Of a stretch of DNA of 64,000 nt, positions 44,403-54,476 are shown one piece after another; the first letter of the stretch is position 1, and each line of letters opens with the position of its first letter. A program made the position numbers and the translations under genes. Under the pieces are notes generated by a model. That model made no database searches. It was not told where the DNA came from and saw nothing but the letters and a program-made list of their open reading frames with translations. The DNA comes from CAVVNN01 sp963838035 (GTDB taxonomy: Bacteria > Actinomycetota > Thermoleophilia > Solirubrobacterales > 70-9). The DNA lies in assembly GCA_963838035.1 (NCBI GenBank), contig CAWIPM010000003.1:62001-126000 (forward strand), in the 5' to 3' direction.

Positions 44403-46579
44403 GCGCGGTGGGAGAGCTGGGGCCGGTCGGGCGGCTGGGCCGCTTCGCAGCGCGGCGGCCGGGCCGAGTCTTCGTCGCCTGGGCGATAGTCGCCATCGGC
44501 CTCGGCGTGCTGGCCCCCCGGGTCGAGACCGCACTGTCGGGCGCCGGCTGGCAGGCCAACGGGTCGGAGTCCGTAAAGGTGCGCGAACAGATCGACCGCA
44601 GGTTCGCGGGCGCCGGCGCCTACGCGCTGCAGGTCGCGGTCCACTCGCCACGCCTGACCGCCGCTGACCCCGCCTTCCGCCGCACCCTCGCGCGGGCGGA
44701 GCGCACGCTGGCCACCAGCTCAGCGGTCACCACGGTGACGCCGCCCCGCCCCGGCGTGTCGATCTCCCGCGACGGCCATACCGCTGTGATCCGCGCCGGC
44801 GCGGCCAAGGACCCCAACGGAATGGTCACCGCCGCCGACTCGCTGAAGACGAAGCTTGCCGCCGAGGCCGCGCCGGGGGTCGAAGCCAACCTCACCGGCG
44901 CCGCCGGAATGTGGTCGGATTTCAACGAAGCCAACCGGGAAGCGATGCTCAAGTCGGAGCTGATCTCATGGCCGGTGACGCTGGCGATCCTGGTCCTCGC
45001 CTTCGGCTCGCTCGTCGCCGCCGGCCTGCCGTTGATGCTGACGATCGTCGGCCTGATCGCCTCAGCCGGCCTCCTCTACCTGGGGACCCTGCTCTCGCCG
45101 ATCTCGATATGGGCGATGAACTTCGCCCTGATGTTCGCGCTTGCGCTGGGTATCGACTACGCGCTCTTCATCGTGATGCGCTTCCGCAACGCCCTGTTCG
45201 GACAGGGCCTCCCCGCCGAGGAGGCGGTCGGCACGACGATGGACACCGCCGGCAAGGCCGTCCTCTTCTCCGGCATCACGGTGCTGACCTCGCTCGCAGC
45301 GGTGCTGCTGGTGCCCAGCCCGGCCTTCCGCTCGGTGGCGCTCGGAATCATGGTCTCGGTGGTCTTCATGCTGGCGGCGACGCTGACGCTGCTGCCGGCG
45401 GTGCTGGCGAAGCTCGGGCCGCGTCTCGACAGGCTCGCCCTTCCCTGGGCGCACAGCGGCGAGCATCGCTCGGCCCGCTTCGCCCGCTGGGGCGAACTGC
45501 TCTGGCGCCGCCCGGTGGCGTTCGGCGGTCTCGCCCTGGTCGCGCTGGTCGTCCTGGCTCTGCCGATCCTCGGCCTGCGCACGGGCATGCCGTCGATCAA
45601 GGTCGTCCCCAACGGCGACAGCTCCCGCGTCGGCTACCAAGAGGTCAGCAAGGCCTTCGGCCCCGGGGCGCCTGGGACCCTGCAGATCGTCGTCCCCCGA
45701 GCGCAGGCCGCCCGCGTCAGCGCCGAGCTGAACGCCGACCCGGGCATCGCAGCGGCGACGCCACCCCTGCGCGGCGCGGGCGGCGTCGAGCTGATCGAAG
45801 CCGTTCCGACCGCGGACCCCTCCTCCACCGCTCTCGGATCCACGGTCGACCGCTTGCGCGGGACGCTTCCCCCAGCCGCCCTGGTCGGTGGGCCGGCGGT
45901 CGAAAACCACGACCTGGAAGCGGCGCTCACGGCGAAGACGCCGCTCGCGATCGGGGTCGTGCTCGGGCTCGGCTTCCTGCTGCTGCTCGTCGCCTTCCAG
46001 GCGCCGCTCGTCGCGGCGATCGGCGTGCTGGCCAACCTGCTCTCGACCGGGGCCGCCTTCGGCGTCGCGACGCTGATCTTCCAGCACGGCCATCTCTCCG
46101 GCCTGCTCGGATTCGAATCGCAGGGCTTCCTCGACGCCTGGGGGCCGATCTTCTTCTTCGCGATGATCTTCGCGATCGCGATGGATTACACGGTCTTCCT
46201 GCTCTCCGCGGCGCGCGAGCACTGGGAAGCGTCGGGCGACGCGCGGGAGGCGATGGTCGGCGGGCTGGCGCACTCCGGCCGGGTGATCCTCGCCGCCGGC
46301 GCGGTGATGGTCGCCGTCTTCTTCACCTTCGCCCTCTCGGGGCCGCTGCCGCCGAAGGAGATGGGCGTGATTCTCGGCGTCGCCGTCCTGCTCGACGCCT
46401 TCCTGGTGCGGCTGCTGCTGCTGCCGGTCTTCCTGCGCCTGGCGGGCAGGGCAGCCTGGTACCTGCCGAGCTGGCTCGACCGCATCCTCCCCGATGTCCA
46501 CTTCGGACACGGGCATCCCGGCGAGACGCAACCCCCGTCCCCGGCAAGGGAGCCGGCCGGATCGACTGCGGGAAACTGA
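44399..46579 (+). CDS. MMPL/RND-family transporter (YdfJ/MmpL-like)
   Basis: 726 residues. N-terminal helix RVFVAWAIVAIGLGVLAPRV, a periplasmic-like domain, and a first helix bundle with ALALGIDYALFIVMRFRNAL. A second extracytoplasmic loop precedes a second bundle with IFAIAMDYTVFLLSAAREHW. The paired DY motifs are the proton-relay positions of MMPL proteins. Likely exports lipids or toxic compounds. Translationally coupled to DUF2892 and controlled presumably by the ArsR regulator upstream. Its stop is one base from the stop of the convergent cyclophilin gene. Confidence 0.9.
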   Translation: MSAVGELGPVGRLGRFAARRPGRVFVAWAIVAIGLGVLAPRVETALSGAGWQANGSESVKVREQIDRRFAGAGAYALQVAVHSPRLTAADPAFRRTLARAERTLATSSAVTTVTPPRPGVSISRDGHTAVIRAGAAKDPNGMVTAADSLKTKLAAEAAPGVEANLTGAAGMWSDFNEANREAMLKSELISWPVTLAILVLAFGSLVAAGLPLMLTIVGLIASAGLLYLGTLLSPISIWAMNFALMFALALGIDYALFIVMRFRNALFGQGLPAEEAVGTTMDTAGKAVLFSGITVLTSLAAVLLVPSPAFRSVALGIMVSVVFMLAATLTLLPAVLAKLGPRLDRLALPWAHSGEHRSARFARWGELLWRRPVAFGGLALVALVVLALPILGLRTGMPSIKVVPNGDSSRVGYQEVSKAFGPGAPGTLQIVVPRAQAARVSAELNADPGIAAATPPLRGAGGVELIEAVPTADPSSTALGSTVDRLRGTLPPAALVGGPAVENHDLEAALTAKTPLAIGVVLGLGFLLLLVAFQAPLVAAIGVLANLLSTGAAFGVATLIFQHGHLSGLLGFESQGFLDAWGPIFFFAMIFAIAMDYTVFLLSAAREHWEASGDAREAMVGGLAHSGRVILAAGAVMVAVFFTFALSGPLPPKEMGVILGVAVLLDAFLVRLLLLPVFLRLAGRAAWYLPSWLDRILPDVHFGHGHPGETQPPSPAREPAGSTAGN

Positions 46580-46580
46580 G

Positions 46581-47048
46581 CTACTCGGACAGCTCGACGC
46601 GCTCGATGACCTGAGGCTCCACCGGCCGGTCGGAGCCATCCGTCTCGGTCGCCTCGATCGCGTCGACCACGTCCATGCCGTCGGTAACCGCGCCGAACAC
46701 CGTGTGCTTGCCGTCGAGCCACGGCGCCGCCTCGGTGGTGACGATGAAGAACTGCGAGCCGTTGGTGTCGGGCCCGGCGTTGGCCATCGCCAGCGCGCCG
46801 CGGGCGATCTTGTGGTCGTTGATCTCGTCCTCGAAGGTGTAGCCGGGACCGCCGCGGCCAGTCCCCTCCGGGCAGCCGCCCTGGATCATGAAGTCGGGGA
46901 TCACCCGGTGGAAGACAAGGCTGTCGTAGAAGCCGTCGGCGGCGAGCTTGTTGAAGTTCTCCACCGTCTTCGGGGCGTCCTCGTCGTGCAGCTCGAGCAC
47001 GATCTGCCCGGCGCTGGTGTGGAGGGTGGCTTTCGACATCGCCTCCAC
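46581..47048 (-). CDS. Peptidyl-prolyl cis-trans isomerase, cyclophilin type
   Basis: 155 residues, the length of minimal cytoplasmic cyclophilins. FYDSLVFHRVIPDFMIQGGC (catalytic Arg, FMIQGG), GALAMANAGPDTNGSQFFI and WLDGKHTVFGAVTDGMDVVD are the active-site blocks. No signal peptide, so cytoplasmic. It speeds proline isomerisation during folding. The start may be ATG 47048 or ATG 47039 (MSKATLHT); the latter removes only three residues. Confidence 0.93.
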   Translation of the reverse strand: MEAMSKATLHTSAGQIVLELHDEDAPKTVENFNKLAADGFYDSLVFHRVIPDFMIQGGCPEGTGRGGPGYTFEDEINDHKIARGALAMANAGPDTNGSQFFIVTTEAAPWLDGKHTVFGAVTDGMDVVDAIEATETDGSDRPVEPQVIERVELSE

Positions 47049-47049
47049 A

Positions 47050-47363
47050 TTATCGCCCGGTGACTTGAACAGTCACCGGACGCGAGACCCCCGGGGCGTA
47101 GGGCCAGCGCTCCTCGGGGAGGAGGATCGCCCTCAACCTGATCCGCGCCGACCCCGTCACGTAGCGGAAGCGGTAGTGGGCCCGGAAGCGGCCGCTGCGT
47201 CGGCGCCGACGTACCAGCCGCACTGGGCGACTTCGTACTTGCCGGCCCGCGCCTCCCCGGCTGCGAGCAGCAACAGCGCCACCGCCAGCCCGATTCCAAT
47301 CGCCACGATCCGCCCGAAGCCACCGCGCGTGCCCGACATCCGCCCTCCTTCGATTGCCTGCAT
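47050..47363 (-). pseudogene. Truncated secreted protein (KYEVAQCGW type), frameshifted
   Basis: The start is followed by a signal sequence (IVAIGIGLAVALLLLAAGEA) and GKYEVAQCGWYVGADAA, a start seen in long secreted proteins of Solirubrobacterales. After a shift near 47190 a short end follows: FRAHYRFRYVTGSARIRLRA, then PVTVQVTGR and stop. Only about 105 residues in total, so most of the usual body is absent. Upstream of the cyclophilin on the same strand, divergent from mrp. Confidence 0.45.
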
Positions 47364-47437
47364 CTGAAGGGCTAAGGGCTCGGCGCGCGATTCTCTCCCC
47401 CTGCGCCGAAGCTCCCCCGCTCGGCGCCTTTGCGAGA

Positions 47438-48595
47438 ATGGCTGCGATGGCTCTACCGACCAAGGACCAGATCACCGAGAAGCTGCGCGCCGTGATCGAC
47501 CCGGAGCTGCGCCGCTCGATTGTCGAGTTGGGCATGGTCCGCTCGATCGAGGTGCACGACGGCGGCCGGGTCGAGGTGGTCGTCTCGCTGACCACCGCGG
47601 GCTGCCCGATCCGCTCGCACTTCGAACAGGCGGTCGCCAAGCAGGTCGGCGAGCTGGACGGGGTGACCGAGGTCGCGGTCGGCTTCGACGTCCTCTCCGA
47701 TGAGGAGAAAGGCAACCTCCAGCAGACGCTCGGACGCGGCAAGCTGCCCGAGGGCGCTCTGGCGCAGGTCAAAAACGTGATCTGCGTCGCCTCGGGCAAG
47801 GGCGGGGTAGGCAAGTCGACGATGACCGCCAACCTGGCCGCGGCGCTGACCGCCGAAGGCCACCCCTCCGGAGCGCTGGACTGCGACGTCTACGGCTACT
47901 CGATCCCGCGCATGCTCGGGGTCAACGGCAAACCCGAGGTGAACGCGGAGCGCAAGATCCTGCCGCTGGAGTCCGCGGGCGGGGTCATGGTGATGTCGAT
48001 CGGCTTCTTCGTCGAGGAGAACGCCGCGGTGGTCTGGCGGGGCCCGATGCTGCACAAGGCGATCCAGCAGTTCCTCGAGGACGTCGCCTGGGGAGAGCTG
48101 GAGTACCTGCTGCTCGACCTGCCGCCGGGCACCGGGGACGTCTCGATGACGCTGGCGCAGCTGCTGCCCCAGGCGAAGTTCGCGATCGTCACCACGCCGC
48201 AGCCGGCGGCGCAATCGGTGGCGCGCCGCGGCGCCGAGATGGCGGCGAAATTCGACCTCGAGCTGCTCGGGGTGATCGAGAACATGTCCGGATTCACCAC
48301 CCCCGAGGGGGAGCGCTTGACTATCTTCGGCGAGGGAGGCGGGCAGCTGCTCGCCGACGAGCTCGACGTTCCGCTGCTCGCCAAGGTTCCGCTGTCGGAG
48401 GCTCTGCGCGAGCACGCTGACGCCGGAACCCCGCTGGTCACCGCCGACCCCGACTCCCCCGCCTCACAGGCGATCCGCCAGGCGGCACGTGGCATAGTCG
48501 CGGCGACTCCCCAGGAGCTGCCGGTACTGCAGGCGGTCCCCGGCGCGGCCGAGGCGCCACCGGTCAGCGGCACCCCGCTGCCGGTGGTCCAGTAG
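47438..48595 (+). CDS. mrp: Mrp/ApbC-family P-loop ATPase (iron-sulfur cluster carrier-like)
   Basis: 385 residues from ATG 47438 (or 47447). N-terminal DUF59/MIP18 domain (IDPELRRSIVELGMVRSIEV), then IRCVASGKGGVGKST-type Walker A, here VICVASGKGGVGKSTMTANL. DLPPGTGDVSMTLAQLLPQA is switch II. GVIENMSGFTTPEGERLTIF follows. The CxxC that bridges a cluster between two subunits in most family members is absent at that last position. An alanine/proline-rich tail ends the protein. The family loads iron-sulfur clusters onto apoproteins; this variant may differ. Confidence 0.88.
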   Translation: MAAMALPTKDQITEKLRAVIDPELRRSIVELGMVRSIEVHDGGRVEVVVSLTTAGCPIRSHFEQAVAKQVGELDGVTEVAVGFDVLSDEEKGNLQQTLGRGKLPEGALAQVKNVICVASGKGGVGKSTMTANLAAALTAEGHPSGALDCDVYGYSIPRMLGVNGKPEVNAERKILPLESAGGVMVMSIGFFVEENAAVVWRGPMLHKAIQQFLEDVAWGELEYLLLDLPPGTGDVSMTLAQLLPQAKFAIVTTPQPAAQSVARRGAEMAAKFDLELLGVIENMSGFTTPEGERLTIFGEGGGQLLADELDVPLLAKVPLSEALREHADAGTPLVTADPDSPASQAIRQAARGIVAATPQELPVLQAVPGAAEAPPVSGTPLPVVQ

Positions 48596-49041
48596 GCAGG
48601 GATGGCACCGACTTCGTTCGCCGCCGTGGGCACATCCTGCGAGTTCGGCGCGTTTGAATAGACCGATCCAAAAGGGGAGCAACTAGCCCTTCGGCGTGCA
48701 CGGCAGGATGTGGGTTCCCTGATGTCACGAACACCCGATCGAGGGAGAGTTCGCCGAGTGCTCGCAGCGCCTGCGTGGTCTCGATCGGGCGCCTGCCGCC
48801 GAGCCAGCAGGCCCAGACGGGCTCCTCCTCGCGGCGGACAGCGAGCAGGCGGCGGTCGAGCCTTCCCGCCAGCACGCGCATCACCTCTGGCGACCCCTCT
48901 CCTTTCCCATCCATCACCCATTGCTTGCCCGCAATCCGGTTGGGCAAGCCGGGAAGAATTACGCCGCGCTCTTGAGCTTGCAGCAATTGTTCGGCCCGAT
49001 CAAGGCACGGTAATCGCGGAACTGGCAGGATCCAGCAACCC
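48596..49041. other. Intergenic stretch with a ferredoxin-tail repeat
   Basis: About 445 bases after mrp. Its main recognisable element is the repeat at 48924-48980. The minus-strand reading GSPEVMRVLAGRLDRRLLAV and WACWLGGRRPIETTQALRAL may be a gene remnant, but no family is recognised. Confidence 0.4.
48924..48980 (+). repeat. Direct repeat, left copy (matches 3' end of ferredoxin gene)
   Basis: About 57 bases, roughly 85 per cent identical and in the same orientation to 54419-54476. On the minus strand it contains the last codons of the ferredoxin (KLKSAA and stop, versus KSKSAA and stop at the true gene). On the plus strand it reads ARNPVGQAGKN, versus ARKPVGQAGRE in the recombinase remnant at the right copy. 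Confidence 0.6.
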
Positions 49042-50785
49042 TTGGTGGGTGGGCCGCAGCCGATGCTCGCCCGCAAACCGCTCGAGCGAGCCTACGATCC
49101 TCAAGTGCGTCTGAAAGCCATGGTGACCGCGGCGGCACTCATGGGGCTTCTCGCTCTCGGTCGTGCCACAACAGCAGCCGGCGTCGAAGAACCGCCGATG
49201 TGTCACGGTCACCGGGCGACCATCGTCGGTACGGCCGGCAATGACGGTTTGCACGGCACCTCGCACCGCGAGGTGATCTGGGGTGGCCCCGGCAACGACA
49301 CGATCTACGGCGATCTTGGCGACGACATCATCTGCGGCGGCGCCGGAAATGATGTCATTCACGGTGGCCGGGGCGACGACTGGATCGACGGTGGTCCCGG
49401 CACCGACCGGGTCTTCGGCGACCTTGGCGACGACAAGGTGCTTGGCGGGCCAGGCAACCGCGACGAAGTCAGCGGCGGCCTCGGTATCGACACCGTCAGC
49501 GGTGGCCCCGGCAACGAAGACGTCGTCCACGGCGACTACGGCTACGACCGCATGGACGGCGGGCCCGGCGGGGGCGACATCGCATCGTTCGCCACTGCCG
49601 TGGGCGGCGGCGGGCGCGACCGCGGCGTCTGGGCGTCGCTCAAGGCCCACCGCGCCTACGGCGACGGACACGACTGGCTCTACGGCTTCGAGAGCCTGGA
49701 AGGCTCGGCCTTCGCCGACACCTTGATCGGCGACAAGGGCTCAAACGTGATCGACGGCGGCTCGGGGAACGACCGCATCTTCGGAGGGGGCGGACGCGAC
49801 ACGCTCGACGGCGGCCAGGGCAGCGACAAGTGCAAGGGCGGGCCGATCCACATCTCCTGTGGTCCCGAAAAGCTGCCCGAGGCCTCGGCCTACGTCGAAG
49901 TCGTCCCAGCGTTCGGCGAAGGCGGCGGCTTGCAGGTCGTCGGGGGCCGCGGTCCGGACGACATCACGATCTCCTACGACGAACAAACCGAGACCTTCAC
50001 CGTCAGCGCCAAAAAAGGGACTGGCAGCCGATGCCGGATGCGTCCATTCGCCCGACACTCTCAATCGGGTGAGCTGCGCGATGAACGGCCCTGCCCGCTG
50101 GTTGATGGCCGACATGGGCCCCGGCAACGACCGCCTGCGGGTCAAGGGCTCGCTGCGGGCGGTCGATTTCGTCCGCATGGCCGGGGGCGCAGGCAACGAC
50201 GTGATCCACGGCGGCCCCGAGGACGATCTGATCGAGTCCGGGCCTGGAGTCGACCGCATCTACGGCGGGTCCGGAGACGACGGCCTGATCGGCAATCTGC
50301 CCGGCCCGACCTACCTCTACGGAGGCCCCGGCGGGGACCTGCTTGCGGCGGGGGGAGGCTGTGCCGGCGGCGCTCTGGTCGGCGGCCCCGGGCGGGACGA
50401 CGCCTCCTTCGCCGAGACCCAGGCCCACCCCGGCACCCTCTACATCTCCCTTGCCGCCGGTTGGGCCTGGATCGACGCGATCAAGGGCTGCCACAAAGTC
50501 CGCCTTGACCCCTCTGACGAGGACATAGAGGGCTCTTTCGACAACGACGTGCTGATCGGCGACTCGGGCCCCAATCTCCTACATGGACAGCCCGGCGTCG
50601 ACAGCTTCTACGGTCGCGGGGGCGACGACACGATCGTCGCCGCTGACGGCGTCAAGGACGCTGTGATCCACTGCGGCACCAAGGGCCATCCCGAGGGCAT
50701 TGCGATCGTCGATTCGATCGACCCCGAGCCCGAATACTGCAAGACCGTGACCCGTGGCACACCCCTCGCCGGGCTGCACAAGTAG
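49042..50785 (+). pseudogene. Secreted calcium-binding (RTX-like GGxGxD repeat) protein, one frameshift
   Basis: Signal region AMVTAAALMGLLALGRATTA, then CHGHRATIVGTAGNDGLHGT opens about ten nonapeptide-type repeats (GGPGNDTIYG, GGRGDDWIDG and so on). These bind Ca2+ and fold into a beta-roll in secreted RTX proteins. A non-repeat module (about 49930-50160: LQVVGGRGPDDITISYDEQT ... GCVHSPDTLNRVSCAMNGPA) precedes further repeats and ends TPLAGLHK. The frame shifts at an A6 run near 50012-50017. ATG 49063 is the best start. The next gene on the strand is tatA. Confidence 0.72.
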
Positions 50786-50851
50786 CGATGATCCGCCATT
50801 GGCGGTGGCGCGCAGGATGAGAGGAGGCATCGCGAAAGAAACGAGGCAGTC

Positions 50852-51066
50852 TTGTTCAGTGGACTAGAGAGCCCGACGCATCTCTTGATCATCTTGATCA
50901 TCGCCGTGCTCGTCCTCGGACCGAAGAAACTCCCAGAGGTGGGACGCTCTCTTGGCTCCGGCATACGTCAGTTCAAATCCTCGATCGAGGGACACACCAC
51001 CCCGACCGGCCTGCGGCGGCTGCCGAGAAGACGGCGCCAGACAAGGTCCAGTCGCACACCAGTTAA
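50852..51066 (+). pseudogene. tatA: Twin-arginine translocase subunit TatA/TatB-like, one frameshift
   Basis: TTG-started MFSGLESPTHLLIILIIAVL, then VLGPKKLPEVGRSLGSGIRQ and FKSSIEG is the TatA helix, FGPKKLPE-type hinge and amphipathic helix. After a one-base shift near 50990 the tail reads THHPDRPAAAAEKTAPDKVQ and stops at 51066, a usual TatA tail. Without the shift the frame would run antisense through the next gene. In the membrane TatA forms the pore for folded proteins. Its position between secreted-protein genes is notable, although those have Sec-like signals without a clear RR motif. Confidence 0.72.
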
Positions 51067-51088
51067 GGGTCTCCCCGGGGTTCAGCCC

Positions 51089-51694
51089 TCAAGGAATCCC
51101 ATTTTCAATCTCACACCCCCGGGGCCTGTTGTGGCCCGGTCCGCCGACGCAGATGTCTTCGCCGGGCCCGCCCATCAGCTTGTCGTCGCCCGGCCCGCCG
51201 TAGAGCGCGTAGTTGCCGGCCCGGCCGATCAGGGTGTCGTTGCCAGCGCCGCCGATCAGCTTGTCGTTGCCGGCGCCCCCAACCAGAACGTCGTTGCCGG
51301 GCCCGCCGCGCAGTGTCACCGGCACCGGGACGTTGCGGGCGACGATGACTTCATCGTCGCCGGAGCCGCCGTTGTACCAGATGCCCAAAATGGCAGTTGC
51401 TTCGCAATCCAGCTCATCGGGATCACCGGTTGGGTTGGTGCACCGACCTCCACCGCCTTCAAGCGTCGTCGCCGAGGCGATCACGTAGGTGCGGCCGTCT
51501 GCGCTCAAGGAAATGTGGATTTCGTCGGGGCCGGCGCCTCCGGCAAGAACGAGACTGATCTGCCCAGCGCTGCTGGCGCTAGCGGTCCTGACGCTCACCG
51601 CGACGTGAACGGATGCAGCGGGAGCGGCTGACACCGCCGGAACGAGGACGTTCAGGGCGGCGAGAGGAATCAGTTTGCTCAGTGCAGGGGCCAT
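51089..51694 (-). CDS. Short secreted calcium-binding repeat protein
   Basis: 201 residues. The signal peptide (LIPLAALNVLVPAVSAAPAA) is followed by the two-cysteine module shared with the other repeat proteins (GGAGPDEIHISLSADGRTYV ... GRCTNPTGDPDELDCEATA ... GGSGDDEVIVARNVPVPVTL). It then has only five glycine/aspartate repeats (GGPGNDVLVGGAGNDKLIGG and so on) and a cysteine-bearing end (DICVGGPGHNRPRGCE). It is a minimal version of the neighbouring proteins, convergent with tatA. Confidence 0.75.
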   Translation of the reverse strand: MAPALSKLIPLAALNVLVPAVSAAPAASVHVAVSVRTASASSAGQISLVLAGGAGPDEIHISLSADGRTYVIASATTLEGGGGRCTNPTGDPDELDCEATAILGIWYNGGSGDDEVIVARNVPVPVTLRGGPGNDVLVGGAGNDKLIGGAGNDTLIGRAGNYALYGGPGDDKLMGGPGEDICVGGPGHNRPRGCEIENGIP

Positions 51695-51760
51695 CTGCTC
51701 CTGCCGCTGTTAAGGCGGCGGTCTCATAAACATCGCACGCCCGGTGACGTTGCGCTTTGC

Positions 51761-53506
51761 TCAGGGCCTCCGCCGGTGGCGATGGTGATGGCGTCGGTGG
51801 GAGCGCTTGTGGCGGGCGCCGGAATCGCCGTACTCGCAGTTGAAGATTTCGTTGTTGCCGGCACCGCCGACGCAGTTGTCAAAGCCGCCCTTGCCGTCGA
51901 GGCGATCGTTGCCGCCGCGTCCAAGCAGCGTGTTGGGTCCGTTGTCGCCCGTGAGGATGTCGGGGCCCGGGGAGCCCTCGATCTTCTCGGTGCTGGGGTC
52001 GATATGGCCGGCGTTGCAGCCCCGGACGTCGGGGTCGAGGACCGCCCCGCCGATCGTCGCCTCAACGAAGATGCCGCTGTTGTGGACGCGGGCAAAGGAG
52101 GCGCTGTCGTTTTCGCCGGGGCCACCGTCGAAGAGGTCGCCGTCGCAGGGCTGGCCACCGACCATGAGGTCATCGCCAGGGCCACCGAGCATCCGCGCAG
52201 CGCCGCTGTCCTTACGCGGGTGGAAGATGTTGACCCCGTAGAGCACGTCGTTGCCGGGACCACCTTCGAGGGTGTCCGGCACATGGTCATCGCCGGCATA
52301 GAGCGTGTCGTCGCCGCGACCACCCCGCAGGGAGTCTTCTCCGGGTCCGCCGTCGATCGTTGAAGAAACGCTGGCTGGCACGCTTTCGGTGACGGCAAAG
52401 GTGTCGTTGCCGCCACCAAGCGATGCCTGAATCGAAGAGATCGGTCCTTCACAAGCAACCGAATCAGCGGCTTCGTTGCGAACACAAGCAGTCGAGGTCG
52501 GGTCCCCGAGCAGGATCGGGTTGGCGCCCGGTGCCCCCTGGACTATGTAGGTGCCTTCGGCGTAGCTGACGGTCGCGTTGTCTGCCCCATCGTTTCCAGT
52601 GATGACAAGGGTCGTTTCTTCGTCGATGCTGCGGTAGAGCTCGACCGCGCTGCCACTCGCTCCTTTCATCGAGCCGCACGACGTTTCCTGGGAGAAGCCA
52701 CCGCTGCAGAGGTCACTGCCCGGTCCGCCGAAGGCTTCGTCGCCGGGGCCGGCGGCGATCAGGTGATCGTTACCCGGTCCGCCGTCGAGCCGATTGGCCG
52801 TGCCTGAGGCATCGATCAGGGTGTCGTCGCCGGCGCCGCCGATCGCGTCCTCGATGCCGCTCAAGTGCTCAGACTCAGCCCCGGAGACGGTTTGGGAATC
52901 CAGGTTGATCGTCACCGCGCCGCCGGTGCCGGAGTAGGAGGCGATGTCGTGGGCGCCTGGCCCACCGTCGATCGAGTCGTTCCCGGGCCCTCCGATCAGC
53001 ACGTCGAAGTCGCCGGGGCCGCCGTTCAGGGAATCGTCGCCGGGGCCGCCGTTTAGCCAGTCGTGATCCCCGGGCCCCCCTTCCAGTGTGTCATCGCCGC
53101 TTTCGCCGTAGATGCGGTCTTGGCCGGGTCCGCCGTCAAGGTTGTCGGAGCCCCGTTCCCCATCGAGCGTGTCTTCGCCTTCTTCGCCGTAGATCGTGTC
53201 GTTGCCACGGCCGCCGTAGATCGTGTCGTTGCCAGCGCCAGCGCAGATCACGTCGTTGCCACCTTCGCCGAAGATGACGTTGTTTCCCGGCCCAGCGACG
53301 ATCACGTCAGGTGCCTTGGTGCCGACGATTTTGGGCGCGTTGGAGACGATGGTCGCCGCTCGACCCGCGCAAGTCGGCTGGGCGGCAGCGGTCGTCGAGT
53401 TACCGACGAGGAATCCGAACACACACAGTGCGCCGACCCACCGAAGGCGGTGAATCCCGGCCCCCGCGATCTTCTGGGCTTTTGGGTGCTTCCAGGACAT
53501 TGGCAT
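51761..53506 (-). CDS. Large secreted calcium-binding (RTX-like) repeat protein
   Basis: About 580 residues from ATG 53506 (MPMSWKHPKAQ). Signal WVGALCVFGFLVGNSTTAAA; CAGRAATIVSNAPKIVGTKA; then about twelve repeats (GEGGNDVICAGAGNDTIYGG and so on). A spacer (ASYSGTGGAVTINLDSQTVS) and the two-cysteine module (LVITGNDGADNATVSYAEGT ... ACVRNEAADSVACEG ... DTFAVTESVPASVSSTIDGG) follow. A second repeat block and an Arg/His-rich tail end the protein. It shares this domain order with the protein at 59944-61815, so the two are paralogues. Likely Ca2+-stabilised cell-surface or released protein; no enzyme domain is seen. Confidence 0.82.
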   Translation of the reverse strand: MPMSWKHPKAQKIAGAGIHRLRWVGALCVFGFLVGNSTTAAAQPTCAGRAATIVSNAPKIVGTKAPDVIVAGPGNNVIFGEGGNDVICAGAGNDTIYGGRGNDTIYGEEGEDTLDGERGSDNLDGGPGQDRIYGESGDDTLEGGPGDHDWLNGGPGDDSLNGGPGDFDVLIGGPGNDSIDGGPGAHDIASYSGTGGAVTINLDSQTVSGAESEHLSGIEDAIGGAGDDTLIDASGTANRLDGGPGNDHLIAAGPGDEAFGGPGSDLCSGGFSQETSCGSMKGASGSAVELYRSIDEETTLVITGNDGADNATVSYAEGTYIVQGAPGANPILLGDPTSTACVRNEAADSVACEGPISSIQASLGGGNDTFAVTESVPASVSSTIDGGPGEDSLRGGRGDDTLYAGDDHVPDTLEGGPGNDVLYGVNIFHPRKDSGAARMLGGPGDDLMVGGQPCDGDLFDGGPGENDSASFARVHNSGIFVEATIGGAVLDPDVRGCNAGHIDPSTEKIEGSPGPDILTGDNGPNTLLGRGGNDRLDGKGGFDNCVGGAGNNEIFNCEYGDSGARHKRSHRRHHHRHRRRP

Positions 53507-53729
53507 CTTTCGCAGCGGCGTGATCTGCCCGCAATGCCCCATATATCGGCACACAGACTCGCATGCCTGAGCATTCCCGGCACGCTGGACCAATATGCGT
53601 ATTGGAACGGTCTAGCCGGGCCTGCTTCAGTTGCAAATGTAGGCAGAATCGCCCATCCTATCTAGCGATTTGTCACAGCCCGGGGATTGGGCACTCAGAT
53701 AAAACCGTTTCTACGACACACCGTTCTCG

Positions 53730-54311
<582 letters not shown>

Positions 54312-54418
54312 AGGGGCTTCCCGAGGAAGCTCACGTCGAGCTGATCGGCGAGACGTGGATCGAGGCGATTGTCAGCCAGAAGGCCGTAGAGGGCTATGAC
54401 GAGAAGCTGCGGCCTGTA

Positions 54419-54476
54419 CTCGCCCGCAAACCGGTCGGGCAAGCCGGCAGAGAATTACGCCGCGCTCTTGCTCTTG
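54419..54476 (+). repeat. Direct repeat, right copy (at ferredoxin 3' end)
   Basis: Partner of 48924-48980. It spans the last codons and stop of the ferredoxin gene and about 35 bases beyond. The two copies bracket the 5.4-kb block with the calcium-repeat genes. Confidence 0.6.

Noticed and set aside
49042..53506. Hemolysin or pore-forming toxin annotation for the calcium-repeat proteins
   Set aside because: Only the repeats resemble RTX toxins. No acylation or pore domain and no type I secretion genes are present; the host appears to be an actinobacterium with signal-peptide export.
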